DNA of 64,000 bases from Frankiales bacterium. Its GTDB lineage: Bacteria; Actinomycetota; Actinomycetes; JAFAQI01. Below are positions 19,866-32,044 of the stretch, in pieces. Position 1 is the stretch's first letter, and each line of letters starts with the position of its first letter. Where the stretch lies: NCBI GenBank assembly GCA_025980325.1, contig JAICXQ010000004.1, forward strand, positions 1-64,000, read 5' to 3'. The notes beneath the pieces are model-generated. The model saw only the letters and a list, made by a program, of their open reading frames with translations. It was not told where the DNA came from and made no database searches. Position numbers and translations under genes: made by a program.

Positions 19866-21376
19866 CTACTGCGCCGAGTAGGGCCACTCGTGCACGGTGA
19901 AGCAGTTCTTGTCCATGTCCGGAACCTGCGTCACCCAGCCGTGGGCCGAGTCCTGCCAGCGCGCGACGTTGATGCAGTTGGTCTGCGGCTCGCGGGGTGT
20001 GCTGCGTTCCTCGAAATAGCGCGGCACCAGCAACCCGTCCCCGTCGTACGGATGCGCCGGTCCGGCGTTCATGAACTTCTCGACACAGCGCCGGGTGACG
20101 TCGGCGCCGCACGACGCGACCGCGTCGGCCAGCCATTGCCCGCCGGCCCAGCCTTCCAGCGCCCACTCCGAGAGCTGGTCCGCGCCGCCGTGTCCATCCG
20201 CGGCCATCTGCTGGCGGAACGCCGCTACGCCCGGATACTTCGTGTCCTCGTAGTTGCGCGTCATCCCGGTCGCGAACAACTTGTTCCGGCACTTCGGCGA
20301 GTCGGTGTAGTCGCTGTCGATCGACTGTTCCCAACTCTGCGTCGTGAGCACCTTCGCCTGCAACGTGTCGGAGACGCCGTTGTCGTCGAGTGCCTTGCAC
20401 AGCCGGACGTTGCCCTCACGGTCGATCGTGTCGTAGACGTACTTCACGCCCTGGTTCTTGAACGCGATCGCGACCGAGTCGTAGTCCGGCAGCGCGAAGT
20501 TCACGGTCTTCACGACGACCTTGTATCCCTCGTGCTGCAACCCGTTCGCGATGCTGTTGCCGAACCGCGTCGACGCCGACTGGTTGTAGTCGACGACACC
20601 GGCGACGAGCGGCACGCTCTGATACTTCGTCTTGAAATAGCGATAGATCTCGGTGCCGCCGTAGAGCTGGCCTTTGATGCCGACCTGCTTGCCGTCGCGC
20701 GGGTACTCCTCGCCGTAGATGTCCCACATGTGCGGGTACTGGTTGTACGCGTTGTCGATCGGCTGGCCGCCGATGTCCGGCACGCCCTTGCTGTTGACGT
20801 ACGCCGCGCCCGAGTACGTCAGGATCGCGTTGCTGGCGAACGCGAAGACCTTGTCCGAGTCGACGAGTTGGTGCACGCACGTGTTGTTCTGGTCGCCGCT
20901 GCCCTGGTCGTCGCAGAACCTCAGCACGAGTTGCCGGCCGTGCACGCCGCCGTGCGCGTTGGTCCAGTGGATGAACGCCTCGAGCCCGTACGTCGGACCG
21001 ACGAACGCGCGCGGATCGAACGGATTCGTCTTGCTGACGATGTTGCCGACCGTGATGGTCGTCGGCGTCACGCCGATGTCGGACGCGGTGTTTCCCATCG
21101 GCCCGGTGCCGCCGCCGTTGCCGCCCTGCGGCCCGCTGCTCGGCCCGGTGCCGGGGCCTTGCGTCGGCACCCCGCCCGGTCCGACCGGACCGCTCGTCGC
21201 GTCGGGTCCGGCGCCCGGACCGTTGGTCGCCTGCGGCCCCGACTGGCCGGACTGAAGTTGCTGCGCGCGCTCGAACGCCCCGTTGGACAACCTGGTCCCG
21301 CAAGCGGCGAGGAGCAACGTGCTGACCGCGAGTGCGCCGGCCAACCGCCGGGGAGGCGCCATAACGGACCATTGTG

Positions 21377-21380
<4 letters not shown>
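19866..21380 (-). CDS. ABC transporter substrate-binding protein (LivK/PBP1 fold), lipoprotein
   Basis: Lipobox LLLAACGTRLS; periplasmic-binding fold; convergent with livF. Confidence 0.85.
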
Positions 21381-22791
<1,411 letters not shown>

Positions 22792-22795
<4 letters not shown>

Positions 22796-23847
22796 GCCGA
22801 CACCTCCGCGAGCATGCGGCCGTGCAGCACGAGTTCGGCGACGGCGTCGGCCGTGATCGGCGCGAGCAGTACGCCGTTGCGGTAGTGCCCGGTGGCGACG
22901 ACGAGCCCGGGGCCGGCGGCTTCGATGACCGGCGTGTTGTCCGGCGTCGCCGGCCGCAGCCCGGTGCTCACCTCGACGAGTTCCATTTCGAGTGTCGCCG
23001 GGAGCAGCAGTTGTGCGTCGCGCAACAACTCGTAGACCGCGCCGGCCCGTGGGCTCTCGTCGTACCCGGCCTCTTCGCTGGACGCGCCGACGACGATCTC
23101 GCCGTCCTCGCGCGGGACGAGGTAGACCGGGTTGCCGCGCACCGAACCGCGCAGCACGTGATCGATGACCGGCTTGCGTGATCGCAGCCGCAGCGTCTGC
23201 CCCTTGACCGGTCGCAGCCCGGCGATTGCCGGCCCGCCGGAGATCTGACCGGAACGAGCGCCGGCCGCGACGACGACGGTGCCGGCGGCGATGACGTCAC
23301 CGTCGGCGAGCGTCACCGCGCCCGTCGCGATCGACGCGACCGGTTGCCGTACGACCTGCGCGCCGTCGAGCAGCGCGTCATGCAGCCGGCGCGGATCGAC
23401 CGAATGGTCGTCGGCGGCGAACAGCCCGCCGGACAACCCCGGCGCGACCGCGGGCTCGAGGGCACGCAGTTCGCGTGCGGTCAACAGCTCGGACGTCAGG
23501 CCGAGGCTCTTGTGCAACTGCGCGAGATCGCGCAGGGCGGCGAGGTCGGCCGCATCCCACGCCGCGACGACGGTGCCGGTCTGCCGGTAGCCGACGTCGG
23601 CACCGAGCTCGGCGACGAAATCGGGATAGCGGCGCGCGGAGGCAAGGTTGAGCCGCAGCAGCCGCTCCTCGCCGTAGTGCAGCTCGGTGACCGGCGCCAG
23701 CATGCCGGCGGCCGCGTGCGTTGCACCGAGTCCGGGCGCCGGGTCGACGACGGTCACCGCAGCACCATGCGTCGCGAGCCGCCAGGCAATCGCGGCGCCG
23801 ATGATCCCGCCACCGACGACGACGACATCCGCAGAAGTTGTGCGCAT
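22792..23847 (-). CDS. thiO: glycine oxidase ThiO
   Basis: FAD motif [48 protein letters not shown]. Confidence 0.95.
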
Positions 23848-23880
23848 TTATCTCCACGCTACGCCGCTACTGTCGGGCGG

Positions 23881-24534
23881 GTGGATGCTCGGGCGGCGCT
23901 CGCGGACGCGCGGTTGTACCTCTGCACCGATGCGCGGCGCGCGCGCGACGACCTCGCCGAATTCCTCGACACGGTGTTGCGTAGCGGAGTCGATGTCGTC
24001 CAGCTGCGTGAGAAGGGGCTGGAGGCGCGCGAGGAGCTGTCGCTGCTCGAAGTCTTCGCGACCGCCGCCGAACGGCACGGCAAGTTGTGGTCGGTCAACG
24101 ACCGCGCCGACATCGCTGCGATCAGCGGCGCGCCGGTGCTGCACCTCGGGCAGGACGACCTGCCGGTGGCGGCGGCGCGACGCCTCGTCGGCGACGGCGT
24201 CGCCATCGGCCGGTCGAGTCACAGCGCGGCGCAGTTCGACGCCGAGATCGCCGACGCCCCAGTCGATTACGTGTGCGCCGGTCCGACGTGGGTGACCCCG
24301 ACCAAGCCCGGCCGGCCGGCCGCCGGTCTCGGTCTACTGACACACGCCGCGAGCGCGGCCGGCACCCGGCCGTGGTTCGCGATCGGCGGCATCGACCTGT
24401 CCAACCTCGACGAGGTGATCGCCCGCGGCGCCCGGCGAATCGTCGTCGTACGGGCGATCACCGAAGCAGACGATCCCGGTGCGGCCGCGGCCGAGTTCGC
24501 CAGGGCGCTGCGAGACCGTCGAACCGGAACGTAA
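23881..24534 (+). CDS. thiE: thiamine phosphate synthase
   Basis: GTG start; [59 protein letters not shown]. Confidence 0.95.
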   Translation: MDARAALADARLYLCTDARRARDDLAEFLDTVLRSGVDVVQLREKGLEAREELSLLEVFATAAERHGKLWSVNDRADIAAISGAPVLHLGQDDLPVAAARRLVGDGVAIGRSSHSAAQFDAEIADAPVDYVCAGPTWVTPTKPGRPAAGLGLLTHAASAAGTRPWFAIGGIDLSNLDEVIARGARRIVVVRAITEADDPGAAAAEFARALRDRRTGT

Positions 24535-24978
24535 TCACGTCGCGGCCGCGACGACGGGTTGCGGGATGAACACCTGCTCGACTTTCGGCAGGCACGTCGG
24601 GGTGCCGGCATCGACCGACTGGCACAACTCCACGTCGTCGGTCGGACTCGCCTCATACTCGATCTGCACGAAGTCTTCCTGGTAACCGGTGCCGACAGTT
24701 TCGATCCGGGTTCCAGGACGTTCGACGCCGTCGACCTCGATCCAGCAGGAAACGTCGGCGAAGACCGGTTCGTGGTTTGCATCCAGCGTGGCCGACAGGT
24801 CGCCGATAACGCCCTGGTCGTTGCCATTGGTGACGAGCGTGTCTTGCACCGTATCGGCATAGCAGCCGCCGGCCATGGTCCCGACCGTCGCCTGCGCGGC
24901 TGGGGCCAGCAGTAGCGTCCAACCCGCCGTCGCCGCGGTCAGCAGGACGAGGGCAGCAGCTCTCCTGCGGATTCTCAT
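24535..24978 (-). CDS. small secreted protein of unknown function
   Basis: MRIRRRAAALVLLTAATAGWTLLLAPAAQA signal peptide; Cys-containing mature domain. Confidence 0.65.
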   Translation of the reverse strand: MRIRRRAAALVLLTAATAGWTLLLAPAAQATVGTMAGGCYADTVQDTLVTNGNDQGVIGDLSATLDANHEPVFADVSCWIEVDGVERPGTRIETVGTGYQEDFVQIEYEASPTDDVELCQSVDAGTPTCLPKVEQVFIPQPVVAAAT

Positions 24979-25008
24979 ACGTGGACTACCTGTTCCACTC
25001 GCGTTTGC

Positions 25009-25812
25009 TTACGCGCGGATGCGCCAGAAGTGGCCGACGGGACCGCGGCCGGAGCCGAGCGGGAACGAACCGTCCACTGCCGACGTGATGAACGACTTCG
25101 CGGACGCGACCGCCGCAGGTACGTCGAGCCCGCGGGCCAGCGCCGCGGTCGTCGCCGCGGCCAACGTGTCACCGCTGCCGTGCGTGTGCACCGACGGATG
25201 CCGCGGCGCGGTCAACTCGGTGAACGACGAGCCGTCGTACAGGACGTCGACCGCCGCCGACTCCGGATCGAGGTGACCGCCCTTCACCAGCACCCACTGC
25301 GGCCCAAGGTCGAACAACCGTCGGGCCGCCTCGCGCATCCCGGCCGGATCGCGTACCTCGAGACCGATCAGCACCTTCACCTCGGGCAGGTTCGGCGTCA
25401 CCAGCACGGCGAGCGGGAACAGCCGCGAAGTCAACGCGTGCACTGCATCGTCCGCCAGCAACGGATCGCCGTGCTGCGACGCGCACACCGGGTCGACCAC
25501 CAACGGTCCGAGGTCGACCGAACCGACGACGTCGACAACGGCGTCGACGACGTCGCGATTCGCCAGCATCCCTATCTTCGTCGCATCGACGCCGATGTCC
25601 GAGGCGACCGCGACGACCTGCTCCGCGACGAACGAACCCGGCAACGCATGCACACCGACGACGCCGCGCGAATGCTGCGCCGTCACGGCCGTCACGGCCG
25701 ACATCCCGTGCACGCCGCAACACAGGAACGTCTTCAGATCCGCTTGCAGCCCGGCGCCGCCGCCGGAGTCCGACCCCGCGATCGTCAACGCGCGCGGCGG
25801 AACGTCCCTCAT
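25009..25812 (-). CDS. thiD: hydroxymethylpyrimidine/phosphomethylpyrimidine kinase
   Basis: RALTIAGSDSGGGAGLQADLKTFLCCGVHGMSAVTAVTAQ...VLVKGGHLDPESAAVDVLYDG. Confidence 0.95.
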   Translation of the reverse strand: MRDVPPRALTIAGSDSGGGAGLQADLKTFLCCGVHGMSAVTAVTAQHSRGVVGVHALPGSFVAEQVVAVASDIGVDATKIGMLANRDVVDAVVDVVGSVDLGPLVVDPVCASQHGDPLLADDAVHALTSRLFPLAVLVTPNLPEVKVLIGLEVRDPAGMREAARRLFDLGPQWVLVKGGHLDPESAAVDVLYDGSSFTELTAPRHPSVHTHGSGDTLAAATTAALARGLDVPAAVASAKSFITSAVDGSFPLGSGRGPVGHFWRIRA

Positions 25813-27164
25813 CGAGCAAATCGTCGAGACAGCGGCAACGTGAGCACCGCCGCGACGACGAACGACAGCAGCGACGCGCTCATCCACGACTGCGGCGTGA
25901 ACGACAGCCAGTCCGCGACGTGATGCCACGCGCGCGCCCACCAGGTCACGTAACCCGGATTCACGAGCTGGTACGCCGCAACGCCGAGCAACCACGGTCC
26001 GACCATCCACGCGCGCGACGGTGCGTCTTCGCCGACGTTCCAGGCCCGTCGCCGGCCGAAGAAGTAGTCGACGAGGAACACTGCGGTCAGCGGCACGAAC
26101 ACCGAGCCCAACAGCAGCAGGAAGTTCTGGTAGCTGCCGATTCCGAAGATCAGCGCCAGCACCGTCGCGGCCGTCCCGATCAGCACGGCGAGCAAGCGAC
26201 GGTCCGCGCGCGGGACGACGTTCTGCAGCGACACGACGGTCGAGTAACTGTCCGCGAACGACTGGTCCAGCTCGCGGGCGACGAGCGCGCCGAACGCGAG
26301 CCAGCCGACCGGCACCGCGATGAAGCGCGCGAACATGTCGTGCTGCATGTTCGTGTCCGAGGCCTGCACGACCGTCAGCAACGCGACGAGACCGAGGACG
26401 TAGCAGGCGATCTGCGCGACGCTGTAACCGATCATCGCGGCACCGAACGCCGACCGGCCGCTGCGGGCATGCCGGGTGTAGTCGCTCGCCAACGGCGCGA
26501 ACGACACCGCGACCGCGACCGTGTAGTCGGTCCCGGTCCAGAAGCCATTCCAGGTGCCGTGCGTCAACGACGGCAACGGATGCCGCAGCACCTGCACCAG
26601 CAGATACGCCGTGGCCAGCGCGACGACGACGAGCGCGTAACGGCGCAACACCCGCACGACCGACAACGGGTAGATGCTCATCAGCGTCGTCAGCGCGCCC
26701 GCGATCACGACGTAGGGCCACAAGTGCCCGTGCCAGCCGAACAGTTGCTGCGCGCCTTGCGAGATCACGACGATCTCGAACACGGCCCAGCCGATGAGCT
26801 GTACGACGTTGATCAGCGTCGGCAGGTACGACAGCCGCAGCCCGAACAGCCCGCGCAGCAACACCATCGCGGGTGCACCGGTCTCCGCGCCCGGCACCGC
26901 GGCGGCGGCGAGCATCGCCGTACCCAGCACCGTGCCGACCACGATCGCGAGCGCGGCGGCCACGAACGACATCGCGTGCACGCCGTCCGGCTGCAAGACG
27001 TACACCGCACCGACCGGGCCGAGCAGCGAGATGCCCAGGTTGAACCACAACGCGATCTGGTCGAGCCAGCCGAGCACCCGCGGCGCCGGTTGATCCAGAG
27101 TCAGCGGCGCTTCGACGCCTCGGTTTCCACCAGCAGTTGCAAGCTGTTCGACCGTCGCCGTCAT
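25809..27164 (-). CDS. cytX: purine-cytosine permease family transporter, putative hydroxymethylpyrimidine transporter
   Basis: NCS1 family multi-TM protein; overlaps thiD start and lies behind a TPP riboswitch. Confidence 0.88.
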   Translation of the reverse strand: MTATVEQLATAGGNRGVEAPLTLDQPAPRVLGWLDQIALWFNLGISLLGPVGAVYVLQPDGVHAMSFVAAALAIVVGTVLGTAMLAAAAVPGAETGAPAMVLLRGLFGLRLSYLPTLINVVQLIGWAVFEIVVISQGAQQLFGWHGHLWPYVVIAGALTTLMSIYPLSVVRVLRRYALVVVALATAYLLVQVLRHPLPSLTHGTWNGFWTGTDYTVAVAVSFAPLASDYTRHARSGRSAFGAAMIGYSVAQIACYVLGLVALLTVVQASDTNMQHDMFARFIAVPVGWLAFGALVARELDQSFADSYSTVVSLQNVVPRADRRLLAVLIGTAATVLALIFGIGSYQNFLLLLGSVFVPLTAVFLVDYFFGRRRAWNVGEDAPSRAWMVGPWLLGVAAYQLVNPGYVTWWARAWHHVADWLSFTPQSWMSASLLSFVVAAVLTLPLSRRFAR

Positions 27165-27168
27165 GGCA

Positions 27169-27256
27169 AGCTCCCTCGGGCCCGCATTACCGGGCCGGTT
27201 AGGCGGTCGGCGGCCGGACAGCCGCCCTCTCAGCCCGGTGCTTCCGAGCTCCCGCG
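27169..27256 (-). promoter_or_regulatory. TPP riboswitch (THI element)
   Basis: Minus strand: GGGAGCTCGGAAGCACCGGGCTGAGAGGGCGG...CCGCCTAACCGGCCCGGTAATGCGGGCCCGAGGGAGC; conserved CTGAGAGGG and GGTAATGCGGG blocks, immediately 5' of cytX. Confidence 0.9.
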
Positions 27257-28162
27257 TGCCTCGACGACGAATCTACGCCTCGGCAGTCGATCTTCGGCGA
27301 CGAGGATGCCGGCCAAGACGACGAGCGCGCCGACGAAGTCGTTCCACCGCAGCGACTCGCCCAACGCCGCGACGCCGAGGGTCACCGCGACGAGCGGGAC
27401 GAGGTAGGTCACCGTCGACGCCGTCGTCGGGCCGACGTCGCGGACGAGGCCGTAGTAGAAGACGTACGCGATCCCGGTGCCGGCCGCACCGAGGGCGAGC
27501 ACCGACAACCAGACCCGCGGCGGCAACGACACCGAATGCGTCGCGACGATCGGCGCGACCAGGCCGATCTCGACCGCCGCGCAGGTCAGTTGCGCGGTCG
27601 CGAGGCCGAGCGGCGCCGCCCGGCCGGACAGGAACTTGCGGGTGTAGACGAACGCGACGCCGTAACACGCGCTCGCGCCGAGGCAGGCCAGCTGCCCGTC
27701 CAGCGCCGCGCCGTGCAGGCTCCGCCACGGCGCGAGCACGACCAGGACACCGACGAAGCCGGCGACGAGACCGATCAGTCGCGCGCGGGTCGGCCGTTCC
27801 GTCGGCAGCACCAGCAGCACGAAGACCAGCGTCCACAACGGCGTCGTCGCGTTGTAGATCCCGGCCAGCCCGCTGGTCGCGCCGTTCTCCTCACCCCACG
27901 CAAACCCGAGGAACGGTACGACGTTCGAGATCAGCCCCATAGCGGCGGCGTGCAGCCAGACGGAGGGCTGGCGTGGCAACGGTTCGCGCCGGATGGCGAC
28001 CCACGCGAGGATCGCCACGGCGCCGAGAACGATCCGGCCGAGCACGACCTGCGTCGCGGTCATCCCCTCCAGCGCGACCTTGATGAACAGGAAGCTGCAG
28101 CCCCAGATGCCGGCCAATACGACGATCCGAGCCCACGGCGACGCCCACCACGAGCGGGTCAC
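27230..28162 (-). CDS. EamA/DMT family transporter
   Basis: 10-TM pattern; GIWGCSFLFIKVALEGMTATQVVLGRI; GTG start overlapping the stop of the upstream glycosylase gene. Confidence 0.85.
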   Translation of the reverse strand: MTRSWWASPWARIVVLAGIWGCSFLFIKVALEGMTATQVVLGRIVLGAVAILAWVAIRREPLPRQPSVWLHAAAMGLISNVVPFLGFAWGEENGATSGLAGIYNATTPLWTLVFVLLVLPTERPTRARLIGLVAGFVGVLVVLAPWRSLHGAALDGQLACLGASACYGVAFVYTRKFLSGRAAPLGLATAQLTCAAVEIGLVAPIVATHSVSLPPRVWLSVLALGAAGTGIAYVFYYGLVRDVGPTTASTVTYLVPLVAVTLGVAALGESLRWNDFVGALVVLAGILVAEDRLPRRRFVVEARGSSEAPG

Positions 28163-29019
28163 TTCAGCAGCCGGGAGAGCCGTCGATCGGCGAGCGGCTT
28201 GCCGCCGGTCTGGCAGGTCGCGCAATAGTCCAGCGTCGAGTCGGCGAACGACACCGAACGCACGACGTCACCGCACACCGGGCACGGCTGGCCGGCCCGC
28301 CCGTGCACGCGCATGCCGAGCTTCTTCTCGGCCTTCAGGTCGGCCGCGGCCAGGCCGCGGGCCCGCTCGACCGCGTCCGCCAGCGTCGCCCGCACGGCGT
28401 CGTACAGCCGGGCGATCTCCTCGTCGTCGAGGTTCGCCGCGGGCTTGAACGGCGACATCTTCGCGACGTGCAGGATCTCGTCGGAGTACGCGTTGCCGAT
28501 GCCGGCCAGCTTCCCCTGGTCGCGCAACAGACCCTTCAGTTGCGACCGGTCGCCGGCGACGATCGCGCGGAAGTCGTCGAGGCTGAAGCCGTCGGCCAGC
28601 GGATCCGGGCCGAGCCGCGCGATCCCGGGGACGGTCGCCGGATCGCGGACGACGTACACGGCGAGCCGCTTCTGAGTGCCCTGCTCGGTCAGGTCGAATC
28701 CGGATCCGTCGTCGAGATGCACCCGCAGCCCGAGCGGGCTCTTGCCCGGCTTCGGCGGCAACGCCGGCAGCGAGTCCCGCCAGTGCAGCCAGCCGGCCCG
28801 GGAGAGGTGCGTGACGAGGTGCAGGCCGCTCACGTCGAGGTCGAGAAACTTGCCCCATCGCCGTACGCCGGTGATCTCCAACCCGCCGAGCGCCGTCACC
28901 GGCGGATCGAACGTCTTGAGCACGCTGATCGCGGCGACGTCGACCCGCGCGACGACCCGGCCGACCGCGCGGCCGACCAGGAAGTCGGCCAGCGCTTGCA
29001 CTTCGGGCAGCTCAGGCAT
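28159..29019 (-). CDS. Fpg/Nei family DNA glycosylase
   Basis: MPELPEVQALADFLVGR N-terminus; GIGNAYSDEILHVAKMSP H2TH; C-terminal CPVCGD...CATCQ zinc finger. Confidence 0.93.
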   Translation of the reverse strand: MPELPEVQALADFLVGRAVGRVVARVDVAAISVLKTFDPPVTALGGLEITGVRRWGKFLDLDVSGLHLVTHLSRAGWLHWRDSLPALPPKPGKSPLGLRVHLDDGSGFDLTEQGTQKRLAVYVVRDPATVPGIARLGPDPLADGFSLDDFRAIVAGDRSQLKGLLRDQGKLAGIGNAYSDEILHVAKMSPFKPAANLDDEEIARLYDAVRATLADAVERARGLAAADLKAEKKLGMRVHGRAGQPCPVCGDVVRSVSFADSTLDYCATCQTGGKPLADRRLSRLLK

Positions 29020-29036
29020 CGGTACCCAAGTCTTGT

Positions 29037-29381
29037 CTAGGCCCAGCCGAGCTCGTCGAGCCGGTCGTCGTCGATGCCGAAGTGGTGCGCGACCTCGTGC
29101 ACCACGGTCACCCGGACCTGGTCGACGACGTCGGCCAAGGTCCGCGCCCGGCGCACGATCGGCAGCCGGTAGATGGTGATCCGATCCGGCAGCACCCCGC
29201 CGTACGACGTCGTCCGGGCGGTGAGCGGCACGCCGTGGTAGAGCCCGAGCAGGTTGGGCGAGGCGCCCATGTCCTCGACGACGACCGCGACGTTGCGCAT
29301 CAGCTTGCCGAGTTCGGGCGGGATGCTGTCCAGAGCCTGCTCGACGAGCGCGCCGAACGTCTCCTCGTCGACGTCGACCAT
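29037..29381 (-). CDS. minimal metallopeptidase (zincin) family protein
   Basis: VVHEVAHHFGIDDDRLDELGW and ILPDRITIYRLPI-type core (VLPDRITIYRLPI). Confidence 0.9.
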   Translation of the reverse strand: MVDVDEETFGALVEQALDSIPPELGKLMRNVAVVVEDMGASPNLLGLYHGVPLTARTTSYGGVLPDRITIYRLPIVRRARTLADVVDQVRVTVVHEVAHHFGIDDDRLDELGWA

Positions 29382-29459
29382 GCGTCCATCATCACCCGGG
29401 CCTCCATCATCACCCGGCCTCCGTCATCACCCGGACGGCGCGAATGCCAGCATGGCCCG

Positions 29460-30644
29460 ATGCCACCGAGGGTCTCTGCGCTGCGTTTCGTCGCGTGGTT
29501 CGGCCTCGTCTCGGCGCTCGGCGACGTCGTGTACGAAGGCGCGCGCAGCGTCATCGGCCCATACCTCGCCACCTTCGGCGCCTCGGCCGCGACCGTCGGG
29601 CTGGTCACCGGCATCGGCGAAGCAGTCGCGCTGGTGCTCCGGCTCGGCACCGGACCGTTCTCGGATCGGACCGGCCGGCCGTGGCCGCAGACGATCCTCG
29701 GGTACGCGCTGACGATGGCGTGCGTGCCGCTGCTCGCGGTCGCCGGTGGCACGGCGAGCGCCGCGGCCCTCTACAACGGCGAGCGGCTGGGCAAGGCGGT
29801 GCGCTCGCCGAGCCGGGACACGATGCTCGCCCACGCCTCGGCGGTCGTCGGTGTCGGCAAGACGTTCGGGCTGCACGAGGCGCTCGACCAGACCGGCGCC
29901 CTCGCCGGGCCGCTGCTGATCGCCGGCGTCCTCGCCCTAGGCGGCGGTTACAAGCTCGCGTTCGGCCTGCTCGCGATCCCCGGCGTGATCGCGCTCGTCG
30001 TCCTCGGCCGGCTGCGCGCGGCCGCGCCCGACCCGAGTGAGTACGACCCGCAGGCGGAGGTCTCGGACGCCAAGCGGATGCGGCTCGCCGGCCACCTGCC
30101 GGTCAGGTTCTGGCTCTACAGCGGGTTCTCCGCGTTGACGATGCTCGGCTTCGCGACCTGGGCCGTGCTCGCGTACCACCTGGTGCACCGCCACGTACTG
30201 TCGACCTCGACGATCCCGATCCTGTACGCCGCGGCGATGGGTGCGGCCGCGCTCGCGTCGCTGGCGGTCGGCCGGCTCTACGACCGGGCCGGCTTCCGCG
30301 GCCTCGTCGTACTGCCGGTGCTCGCGGCCGCCGTCCCGGTGCTGTCATTCTCGACGTCGGTCCCGGCCGTGGTCGCGGGCGCCGTCGTGTGGGGCGCGGG
30401 CATGGGCGTGCACGACTCGACCATGCGGGCGGCCGTCACCGATCTCGTCCCGCGCGCCCGGCGCGGGGCCGGCTACGGCACGTTCACCGCGATCTACGGC
30501 GTCGCCTGGCTGATCGGCGCGTCGATGATCGGCGCCCTGTACGACGTCAGCGTGACCGCGATCGAGGTCGTCGTGGTCGCCGTCCAGGCCGCCGCGCTGG
30601 TCGCCCTCGTGCCGCTGCTGCGCGCTCGGGGTGGCGACAGCTAA
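29460..30644 (+). CDS. MFS transporter
   Basis: 12-TM pattern; GTGPFSDRTGRPWPQTILGY; VGRLYDRAGFRGLV. Confidence 0.85.
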   Translation: MPPRVSALRFVAWFGLVSALGDVVYEGARSVIGPYLATFGASAATVGLVTGIGEAVALVLRLGTGPFSDRTGRPWPQTILGYALTMACVPLLAVAGGTASAAALYNGERLGKAVRSPSRDTMLAHASAVVGVGKTFGLHEALDQTGALAGPLLIAGVLALGGGYKLAFGLLAIPGVIALVVLGRLRAAAPDPSEYDPQAEVSDAKRMRLAGHLPVRFWLYSGFSALTMLGFATWAVLAYHLVHRHVLSTSTIPILYAAAMGAAALASLAVGRLYDRAGFRGLVVLPVLAAAVPVLSFSTSVPAVVAGAVVWGAGMGVHDSTMRAAVTDLVPRARRGAGYGTFTAIYGVAWLIGASMIGALYDVSVTAIEVVVVAVQAAALVALVPLLRARGGDS

Positions 30645-30837
30645 GGCGACCGCCACCCGCGGAACCTGTGTCACGGACCCAACCCGCCACCGGCTTAACG
30701 TCAAGCTCCAAGACGCTTGGGTTGTATAGCGTGCGCCAATGTTCCCTGGCATGGGAACGCAAGTCGCTCATCGGGCCTCCTAGTCCCACACGCTAGGACT
30801 AGCGACAGGGCCGCGTGGGTCCCTACGCGCGGCCGTC

Positions 30838-31827
30838 CTACTCCCTCTCGCGACGATCGACTTCGGCTTCGCGGCGCAGACGCGCAATCTCCTCGGAAAG
30901 CTCAGGTGGCCCCGCCTCGTCCGCATATAGAACGCGAGCGATGGCCCTCCCTGCGGGCGTCAGGACATAGAACCCGCTGATCGTCCCGTAGGGGGACGGC
31001 TCGATGAGTCCCCTCCGCTCGAGTTCCTCGGAGTACACAGTGGCCAACCCCGGCGCGAAGGAGCTGCTTGGCCGTCTCGACCGAACCTCATCTTCGGCCA
31101 GCCGCATCAGACCGAACCGTTGTTCCGGCGAGAGTTCAGCGGCCACAGCAAGAGCGCGTTCGAGTTCCGCTCTGTCGTCTGGAAGCGTGACAAGGGAGCG
31201 GGCAATCGCCACGTCTTCTAGGTCAGCCGTGTGGCGACCAAAGCCCAGATCCCCGACGTCCGGACGAGGGTCGCCAAGCGCCCGGCCTGTCGGCCAGTCT
31301 CCAGCGGCGTCTGACTGCTTGCGCGGCTTGCCTCGGGGACGCGGCTTCGAGGAAACAGTTGCAACCGGCCCGCCTCCCGTACCAGGATTCGAAGTGAGCA
31401 AGTGTGAGAGTGCCCTCGCCACCTCAGGGGCATAGCTCGACGCCCCCAAAGGCGCCCCCGATTCTCCAATCGCCTTACCCAGGACATGCTCCAGAAGCCG
31501 CTCGTTAATCGAGGTGATGGCCGTCTGCGTGCCCTGAGTGCGCTCACGAAGTTCTGCGAGGACGCCCATCATCGACCCATACACCTCCTGCGCCCTGAGG
31601 TCTTGCTGGCTTGCTACTTGCGACTGCACGATGAACACGATGAGCTGAACGACGAAGGCGATCACCGCTAGCCCCAGCGCGACCGTGGCGAGCGTGTCGG
31701 CGGACTTGACACTTGCCACCACAGCGAGCGCTGCGAGTGAGGCAAGCGCGACCACGATCGACGCGACAGCGACCGACCCGGGGGCTATCCGCCAGTCCGC
31801 GTCGCCGTTGCCTGCGCGCACACGCAT
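30838..31827 (-). CDS. two-TM membrane protein with predicted C-terminal winged-helix-like region
   Basis: Two TM helices near the N-terminus; C-term ATVYSEELERRGLIEPSPYGTISGFYVLTPAGRAIARVLY. Confidence 0.6.
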   Translation of the reverse strand: MRVRAGNGDADWRIAPGSVAVASIVVALASLAALAVVASVKSADTLATVALGLAVIAFVVQLIVFIVQSQVASQQDLRAQEVYGSMMGVLAELRERTQGTQTAITSINERLLEHVLGKAIGESGAPLGASSYAPEVARALSHLLTSNPGTGGGPVATVSSKPRPRGKPRKQSDAAGDWPTGRALGDPRPDVGDLGFGRHTADLEDVAIARSLVTLPDDRAELERALAVAAELSPEQRFGLMRLAEDEVRSRRPSSSFAPGLATVYSEELERRGLIEPSPYGTISGFYVLTPAGRAIARVLYADEAGPPELSEEIARLRREAEVDRRERE

Positions 31828-32044
31828 GCCCAGATCGTAGGCATTCCGGTACGAATCCCGCGATTGCCTCCCAAACGGTCTGCTGGGACCGGCTTGCGGT
31901 GGCGGTCGAGTTTCGTTGCTGATTCAAGTCAAGTGCACGCCACGCGTGCGACGGCGGCACGCCCGAGATCGAGGGTCTGTAGAGAACGCCGGCATCCCGG
32001 AAAGGTATGTACGGCCGGCCGCCTGCCGCGGCCTGGTGCTGGAG

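Noticed and set aside
31544-31960. Minus-strand ORF with LDLNQQRNS near the sigma-factor region
   Set aside because: Overlaps the better supported 30838-31827 gene in another frame and shows no domain features.
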